Of a DNA stretch of 64,000 bases, positions 57,379 to 64,000 are shown in pieces; position 1 is the first letter of the stretch; each line of letters starts with the position of its first letter. A model generated the notes under the pieces. The model worked only from the letters and a program-made list of their open reading frames with translations, was not told the origin of the DNA and did no database searches. The DNA is from Annona cherimola (Eukaryota; Streptophyta; Magnoliopsida; Magnoliales; Annonaceae): assembly GCA_030490835.1 (NCBI GenBank), contig CM059972.1:43813452-43877451 (forward strand), given 5' to 3'. Both the position numbers and the translations under genes were made by a program.

Positions 57379-58334
57379 ATGTGGTCTAATTTTCACCACT
57401 TAACCAAGAAGAAATTCAAAATTTTCAAAAATTCTTTACACCTGATTACTACTCATTTCCAAAATTCCTATAATGCAGATTGGACAAATTCCTCTTATTC
57501 TTTGTGGACAAATCAACAAATGCATACGAACCCAATTTTTAAATCATCAACACCAACTAGAAGCTTATGAAAATACATATGGGCCATTAGGGCGTTAAAA
57601 ACAAAATTTTTCATCTCCAAACTTAATAACCTACCATCTCCTCAAACAAATAATTTTAATGAAAAATTTGAAGAATTACAGTAGTTGATCCCCAATAATG
57701 GCCAATCTTTTTCTAAATTAGAAAGTAAATTTTCAAATTATCAATATTAACCTGACTTTTATGAAAATACATGGCCAACAATGCAATCACAAGAAAGTTG
57801 TTCATCACTTCAACCAAATTATCAACAATCTCCTAAAGATCATCTAGATTTCGTATTCAACCAAAATCATTAGTGCAGAAAAAGCCACATTTTGAGGATG
57901 AGGATAACGTGACAATCTTAATTTTGCAAAGTCGTTAAATCTTAATATGTAAAGATTCAGGTAACCCAAGGAGAGAGAGTTGAAAAATAGGCTGAGTTTG
58001 AATTTGGAATAGTCGAAAAAGAAAAGAGGCAATTGATGATCTGAATAGATACCAATTCGTAGATCTCTTTTCAAATATAACAGTAACCTCAAGATTAGGA
58101 ATTGATAAATTTGTTGAAAATCCATATACCTCTTTGGTAGATAGTGAGAATTCCTCTCTTCAATTCCAAGACAATATTTTAGAGAATGAGGAAGAATTAG
58201 TTGAAGACAAGTCGGGGGGAGACAACAATGATCAAGGTGATTTTGGGAGAAATAAGAAAGACAAAAAGGTTATTGAGGAAATTAATGGTGAATATATCGA
58301 GGATAAATTGTGTGAGAGGAATCTAATAAACTAA
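57379..58334 (+). pseudogene. Degenerate gag-like region of an Athila/Tat-like element
   Basis: Broken reading with SYNADWTNSSYSLWTNQQ (57450-57520), which parallels the TYNPGWRNHPNFSW motif of Athila/Tat gag C-termini. Then LKTKFFISKLNNLPSP, and farther on an acidic stretch NEEELVEDKSGG (58185-58220). Many stops and frameshifts. The position after a tRNA-Asp-type primer site supports the assignment; identification is tentative. Confidence 0.4.
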
Positions 58335-60411
58335 TCGTTACTCTAATAAATCAATTTGATTATCAAACTCAATCAGACCTGTTACTACAAGAAAACCCGC
58401 AATCTGAAAATTTGATAATAATTTAAGCATTGTGTAGTAGAGACCTTTTAGATCTTGGAATTAGTGAGAATTTCTCTCTTTAAATTCAAGAAGATATTAT
58501 GAGAATTAAGAAAGAACATATTGAGTATAAGTTAAGGAAAAGTGACAAGAATATGGAGGTGCATGATGAAGAATTTATTAAGGCTGAATTGTGGGAAGAT
58601 GCAAATAAAAAAGAGAAAGATGGGCTTACCAATGTAGAAGAACAAATTAAAAAGGAAGAGATGATCTAAATATTTAAATAGGTTCACATTAAAAGTTAGC
58701 TCTTTGATGTTATTCAATGTATTCCAAATTATAATCAATTTCTCAAAGAGCTGTGTATTCAGAAGGAACTTTGTTTAATTTTTAATCAAATCATGCCCTC
58801 AATCAATGACAATCCAACTAATTTAAATAATATAACCCAAAAAAGAAGAATTTTATGTATTAGACATCATTGATGATTTACTAATCCGTGACACAACTCT
58901 TGAACATGAATACATAATTTATATGATGTTAAAATATTTGAGAAGGTAGGGATTGATAAAATGAGTTGTTATGTTTGGCTGCGAATGTAATACTTGGCGC
59001 TAATTAGGAGATAATCCGACATATATGATTTTCGTTTTTTGTTTTCTTTTTTAGGTTCAATTATTGCAAAACTCTAATCATACCACTATTAACATCCCCA
59101 TGCTGTCTCTTTCCTACTATCTTATTTGCATAAATTTATATTATATGCATGTATATTAGAGATAGCAGCGTTTAAGTTAGAGGCCGAATTTGTTTAGCAT
59201 AAATTTTTTAAAAAAATTTAAATATATGAAAGTAAAAAAGAATAAAAAAGAAAAACATAAATAAATAAAAAGAAAATTTTAGAAATATTATATAAAAAGA
59301 GAAAATATTTAAAATTGGTAAAAATATATATTAACAAAGAGCATAAAGATAAATCAAAATGTATCAGCTATGCCTAGTAGTGAGCTAAGAAGCAAACTAT
59401 AATTTGTTATATTTGAAAAAATTATTTTCATGGTGCATCTAAAATTTGCTAGCACCAATTGCACTTGCACACTAAAGAAACTCGTGGGTACAACGATAAC
59501 ATGATTTAGTTTTTTTATCCAAGCAAATAACTTTCATTATCATTAACTTCCATTATCATTATATTTGATAATTATTAATAAGTAAAAAAAAAGAACCTAA
59601 AAAATGTTAGTAACTGGGGCTTAACACCTAACAAGTGTGGAGACTTGCGTAAAAAGGTGAGAGTAAGAAAAAAAGGAATTTTTTTTCCAGATATCCTGAA
59701 GTATGGCGACAAGAAGAAAAAAGAATAACTATCACTATCATAATTTTGATACGAATGTTAACGTAGATTGGATGAGCTGAAAATAATATATCTAGTTCCT
59801 ACATGCTCATTAGTACATACATATACACGTGCTCAACTCTTTTATGTGCATCATAAAAAATTTTTTGCTTATAAACTAATGAAATTTACTCTTAAAGTCC
59901 ACTTTCAAAATTAGCAATGCAACAATATTTTTATCCCTTCTAAAATTAGTAGTTATGAGATTTACCCTTAAAATATATTATACATCATTTATATTGCTAA
60001 AGGACTAGCAATGTTTAAGTTGGGAGTGAGATATATCTAAAAATTTTAATCTAATTTCATGTTAATTTCATACATTTAATTATAAAAAGAGCTAAGTAAA
60101 CATGGATTTTACGTGAAATTTCAGAAAATTTATATTTTTCCATGAAACATCTATATTTGCTATAAAATAGGTCATTTTGCATTATCTAATTATAGTAGAT
60201 ATGAGAAAGAGAATTAAACATGCTAGAAATGATTAAAAATTTATTTAAGAAAATCGTAGTTATAGTATGAGAATCTTTAATAGGGGTACATAATGGATAT
60301 ACTAATTTTAGAAATATGTAATATTATAATACTGTAGAAAAAAATATGAAATATTATAATTTTGTTATAGAAAGGACACTATGTATATTAAATAAAACTA
60401 AGTAAACTTGA
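58335..60411. other. Intergenic, AT-rich
   Basis: Up to about 58900 probably more of the same decayed element (NIMRIKKEHIEYK-like fragments). Beyond that AT-rich DNA without genes or clear element ends. Confidence 0.4.
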
Positions 60412-60434
60412 ATATATATATATATATATATATA
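60412..60434. repeat. (TA)n microsatellite
   Basis: 23-bp TA run. Confidence 0.9.
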
Positions 60435-60446
60435 AAAGGACACTAA

Positions 60447-60650
60447 GCAAAAATAACCCTCTAGGTTAGCTTAATTGAATTTCGACCTCATAGTTTCAAT
60501 ATTTGCAAAAATAACCCTGAACATTTTTTTTAGATGGCGATTTTAGCTCTGGTTTGTACTCCAACTCTCAAACTTCAAGAGCTATTTTTGCAAATATTCA
60601 AAAGACAAAAGTCAAAAATACAATTAGTCAAACTAGAGGGTTATTTTTGC
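60447..60650. mobile_element. Small MITE with ~30-bp TIRs
   Basis: 204 bp. The left end GCAAAAATAACCCTCTAGGT is inverted at the right as CTAGAGGGTTATTTTTGC, followed inward by TTAG and CAATT on both sides. Extra internal copies of GCAAAAATAACCCT (60506-60519) and of its complement add secondary structure. Confidence 0.7.
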
Positions 60651-60659
60651 AAATAACAC

Positions 60660-60857
60660 CTGCGGATGTACGTACGGCAGTCTGTGTCATCTTCTTTCTC
60701 TTCGGATGTGTGCATATGGTCTGCATCTTTACCAGAAAGCGGGGGCCAGGAGCTGAGGCTGCTGCCACTTGCCAGCCTAATCATTAGATGTTTGTTTGGT
60801 GATCCAAACTGCAGCTCAAATCGCGCAGATGCGTATGAAATGCCTTCAATCATAAGC
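60660..60857 (-). other. Possible exon fragment, unidentified
   Basis: 198 nt on the minus strand between ACCAG|GC (acceptor) and CGCAG|GTGTTA (donor), fully open. It encodes a well-composed stretch (SYASARFELQFGSPNKHLMI, then SGSSLSSWPPLSGKDADHMH, SEEKEDDTDC). I do not recognise the protein. It may be a gene fragment or a captured exon. Confidence 0.3.
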
Positions 60858-61030
60858 CTGGTCTGTCATACTCGTTCATTTCCTCTGTGAAAGCGGGTGG
60901 AACTTTTTGCTTGTAGGCCCTCTTTGAGTCCTTCGAACTTAAAACATATGGCAAACAAGTAAAGTTCTCCAGACAACTTTCTTTCATTTCCAGCAGAAAA
61001 GGTATGCTTTTATAAAAGGGTGTTTACTAG

Positions 61031-61310
61031 GGGTGTGTTTGGCGATGTGAAGAAAATGTCAAGTTAAACTTTTTAATCTAAAACTTTTCACTCTCCATAA
61101 ATACCATATTTTTTAATTATTTTTTCACATTTTCCTATACAACTACCCTACTTTTCAATCATTTCTACACAACTACCCATACAACTAACCTATCTATTTT
61201 AATTTTATCTTTTTTACTCCTCATCATTATCCTTATCGTATCACATCATTTGACAACTTTTACTCTCCAAAACTATTCATCAAAAGTTTTATCTATTCCC
61301 AAACACACTC
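61031..61310. mobile_element. Tourist-like MITE, copy 2
   Basis: 280 bp, TIRs GGGTGTGTTTGG / CAAACACACTC, 3-bp duplication TAG (61028-61030, 61311-61313). Reverse-oriented homologue of 7191-7482. Confidence 0.75.
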
Positions 61311-61510
61311 TAGAAAATTTAGAGTAGAGACCTCATTTTGGGCCGTGTTAATTGGTATTAGAAAACAAAACAAAACAAAAAAGAAAATTTCTTTTATGAT
61401 CTTTTGCCAATGATTATCGGCATGTGACACAGTACACAAGCGTGTGGAATGTGTGATGAACCAAGCAAGTGTTGCCTAATGCCTAAATTGGCATTCGTTC
61501 GTTGCAGGAG

Positions 61511-61768
61511 CTTGATCCTATGCTCCCGGGCACATATACTTATTTTTTTTCAATTTTTTTTATAAGATTGTTAATCTAGGTGTATTTAACTTATTTATTA
61601 AAATTACCTAAAATGTCATTGATTTTCAAAAATAAAAAATACATATTTAAAATACTCCAAAAATGGTAAAAATTTATACACATCTTAAATACACATAGAT
61701 TAATAATATTGTAAAAAAAAATTTCAAAAAAAAATAAAAAAATAGGGCAGCGTGGGAGCATAAGCCAC
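61511..61768. mobile_element. Foldback MITE
   Basis: The left end TATGCTCCCGGGCA is inverted at the right (GTGGGAGCATAAG). Inside, GATTGTTAATCTAGGTGTAT is inverted as ACACATAGATTAATAATATT. About 260 bp, AT-rich. Flanking duplication not resolved. Confidence 0.55.
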
Positions 61769-63369
61769 CTAAAATTTGCATCCAGCGTCATGACCAAAGC
61801 ATCGCCAATGCTGGGTCGATCAGCAGCACCTGTAGTCTTCCTGGTTTTCATGGGAATGTCCACCGAGTAGGAAAGAAAAAATTAGGAATACTGTTAGATA
61901 TTTGTAAGAACAACATATAAAAAGTTGTTAAAATGTCTCCAACTTGATTGTAATACCAGTTGAGATACTCGTAAAAATACCCGTCAAAAAAAATTTTGGC
62001 ATCCCACATGCCAAGCGGTTTTGGTGAATGCCTCCGCAGCAGTTTTGAGTGATTACATTACATTCTATAATTTATGGATATCATGGGTACGCTCGCAGTG
62101 CTCCCTGTTTGGATTAGTTTCCTGGGTTAACTTTTTCATTGAGATAATCTCAGAAAAAACTCCTCATTAAGCTCATTTAATTGATAAAAAACATGGATGG
62201 GTGGATGATGCCACATATGTTGCTTTTTATGTGCACCACAGGTTCTATTCTCGTCAGGCAACGTTATAATCTACGTAACATGTTGGACAGCTGAACATTT
62301 AGAAGATGGTTTCAGTTAGAAATCGAGATAAATAATTGTCATTAACCGTGACAAATATTGGTCAAAACTCACTCCTTAATTGTAAGTTACACTGAGCCTA
62401 TCGACAACCCGTTTTCTTTCACCATTTGGTTCTGATCTAGCAAAATATGAGTATCTAATTTTCTTTATTTCTTTATTTATTTTTTTACAGTGAGTATCTA
62501 ATCATTGATAGCTTTTATTGGCGTGGCGACCAAAACACAGATTGAACTTTAGAATCCACTGGACATCTTACATTGCTATATTATCCTTTGAACCTGAATT
62601 CTTTCAGCTGTCAATTCCTTCCTAAAGTTAGATTTTTCAAAGAGGATTACCTAATCTGCTTTGCTTTTTTGTTCACAAAACATTTTTTCTTACATCTTAA
62701 TCTTCCCAACAAATAATTAGCACTCATAATACTTTATAAAATCATTCATATACATGAAAATGATGTCTTAAAGTGTTGAACTACCAACTTCAAAACCATA
62801 TAAAAATCAAATAGTTTTATTACCTTTAGCTGACAGTATTACATGGAGACCATGTAAAGCTTTGATTCAGACAAAACTTGTTTTTTAAGTCAAACAACAA
62901 ATAATTCTAAATACAATATGCCGAGTAGATTTTGATTTAATCATCAAATGAGCTAAAGAGACCATCGACATATTTCGTCCACGTCAACCCCATCAGACCA
63001 TACCTCTTCATCGGCACCATTAAACCACACCTCTTCACATACTCAATATGAAATGTTTGATCAAATAATTTAAAACCGTTATTATTCAGTGCAAAATTTT
63101 TACATCTATATCTTCATGAAACCGGCCCAATTTTTGTAGGAGTTGAGGACTTACAATTAGTTTGATTGAGTAAAAAGTGGGTGTTGATCAAAGAAGATTA
63201 GAAGCAATGGTAGATTGTTTATTTTCCTTTTTCTAGTACGGTTATCAGGATATCCACCTGTACAAAATTCTGATCTCCTAGAAAGGAATCGCAATGGAAA
63301 GACAAACAAACCAAGCAACCATGGTATACAGAAATGCGGGCCCTAATTTAAGGCCTTCAATGAGTTTCG
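61769..63369. other. Intergenic; includes LURP-gene 3' region
   Basis: 61770-61865 holds a short, open, GC-richer stretch on the minus strand (DRPSIGDALVMTLDANF) that I cannot place. The rest is AT-rich without a gene. The last few hundred bases before 63370 are likely the 3'UTR of the LURP-one-related gene. Confidence 0.4.
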
Positions 63370-63495
63370 CTAGCTTATTCCAAAGAAGATGACAACAAGG
63401 GCCAGGACTAAAGTATGATCAACTCCGGGATATATGGTAAGCCGAAATTTCTGCCGTCCCACAATGGCCTTCCCAAGCTTGTACATGGCACTCGT
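63370..63495 (-). CDS. LURP-one-related protein, last exon (partial gene)
   Basis: Final coding exon, 41 residues and a TAG stop at 63370-63372, starting after TTTGGATTGCAG at 63496. It reads TSAMYKLGKAIVGRQKFRLT, then YPGVDHTLVLALVVIFFGIS. This matches the C-terminal strand and buried helix of the LOR (Tubby-like) fold in plant LURP-one-related proteins, where V-x-P-x-V/I-D-Y/H-x-L/F-V-x-A/S-L-V-V-I is the family hallmark. Family members are small cytoplasmic/membrane-associated proteins, some linked to defence against oomycetes. The tail is short, lacking the usual DEIN-type extension. Most of the gene lies to the right of the window. Confidence 0.7.
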   Translation of the reverse strand, partial: TSAMYKLGKAIVGRQKFRLTIYPGVDHTLVLALVVIFFGIS

Positions 63496-63990
63496 CTGCA
63501 ATCCAAATTTCAGCTCACGAGATTAACTTGGATGACAAGAAGTTCATAAGACATGTGAAAACCATCTTAAATCATAAAATTAAATAATTATATTTACTAA
63601 GCATACTTTCTTTTTCTTTTTTTTGGGCATGATATGTCCAGCAACCTAAAATAAGGCGGATGGCGTCCATTCCATTTCTAATGTTGGCCATGCCTACACA
63701 ATCAATATGGACCATGAATTTGCTTGGCTTGTGCGTATAGTGCGGCACTCATATATCAGCACCAAGCTACAAACTGTTTCACATTGAATTCTCACGCATG
63801 CAGCATGCAAAAATGACACAGTGCACATATACACATTGACGTGTTTTATATACAGTATTCAAACCAAGAAACGGGACCAGGAAGTATCCAATCAACTCTG
63901 CCAAGTAAATCAGGTAGGAGTTTCCAAGCTCACAAGGCAAAGACAGCAGCATGTTGTAATGCAGAGCAGTATCTTAAGCCCCCAGCTTAC
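63496..63990 (-). other. Last intron of the LURP-one-related gene
   Basis: A donor GTAAGCTGG (minus, 63990 downward) and the acceptor at 63496 give a 495-nt intron. Only about 10 nt of the preceding exon (63991-64000) would be in the window. The donor choice is inferred from consensus alone. Confidence 0.4.
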
Positions 63991-64000
63991 CAGGCGAAGA

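Overview
This is a flowering-plant nuclear chromosome segment made mostly of transposable elements. Three host genes are recognisable, and two of them are cut by the window edges: the 5' end of an eIF3 subunit B gene (minus, about 581-2009, continuing left), an intact NDR1/HIN1-like (NHL6-type, LEA_2) gene (minus, 14643-15413), and the last exon of a LURP-one-related gene (minus, 63370-63495, continuing right). GT-AG introns, plant protein families, tRNA-iMet-primed LTR retrotransposons and Tourist-like MITEs all point to an angiosperm. I cannot name the species.

Region by region: 2.1-14.6 kb is intergenic sequence holding several MITE families, a 5.5-kb solo LTR (4556-10071, TSD ACACA) inside a MITE, and a 1.77-kb solo LTR (10836-12603, TSD CCTAT). 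14.6-15.85 kb is the NHL gene with a probable 5'UTR intron and a TATA box.

16.4-50.3 kb is a nested retrotransposon stack. A decayed Ty1/copia element (17.27-18.12 kb and 45.48-47.29 kb) is split in its reverse transcriptase by a non-autonomous giant-LTR element (18122-45477, TSD GGTTA) with 5.8- and 6.1-kb LTRs and only about 0.7 kb of internal sequence. That internal sequence holds a Sirevirus-like copia element B (24315-39059, TSD GATAT). B's 5' LTR is broken by a gypsy-type LTR (25020 to about 28048), and its interior was replaced by an oppositely oriented relative, C (about 28093-36078), which supplies nearly all the gag-pol still readable. A solo LTR of the same Sirevirus group (48373-50085, TSD ATTCT) sits in the copia 3' LTR.

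50.3-60.4 kb holds further LTR fragments, GGGCC-rich sequence, a GC-rich leader-like block, a 452-bp LTR with a primer-binding site, a long pyrimidine tract and an Athila/Tat-like remnant with a duplicated tRNA-Asp-type primer site. 60.4-64 kb holds MITEs, a possible exon fragment and the LURP exon.

The most unusual signals are: (1) a decayed 5' half of initiator-Met tRNA inside the giant-LTR element; (2) arrays of SalI-core palindromes at two fixed places in every Sirevirus-like LTR, and again between pol and a third ORF; (3) two other palindrome arrays in the giant LTRs; (4) a conserved splice-donor-like site within the giant LTRs. In-frame stops in the elements are mostly TGG to TGA/TAG or CAG to TAG, the pattern expected from cytosine-methylation decay.
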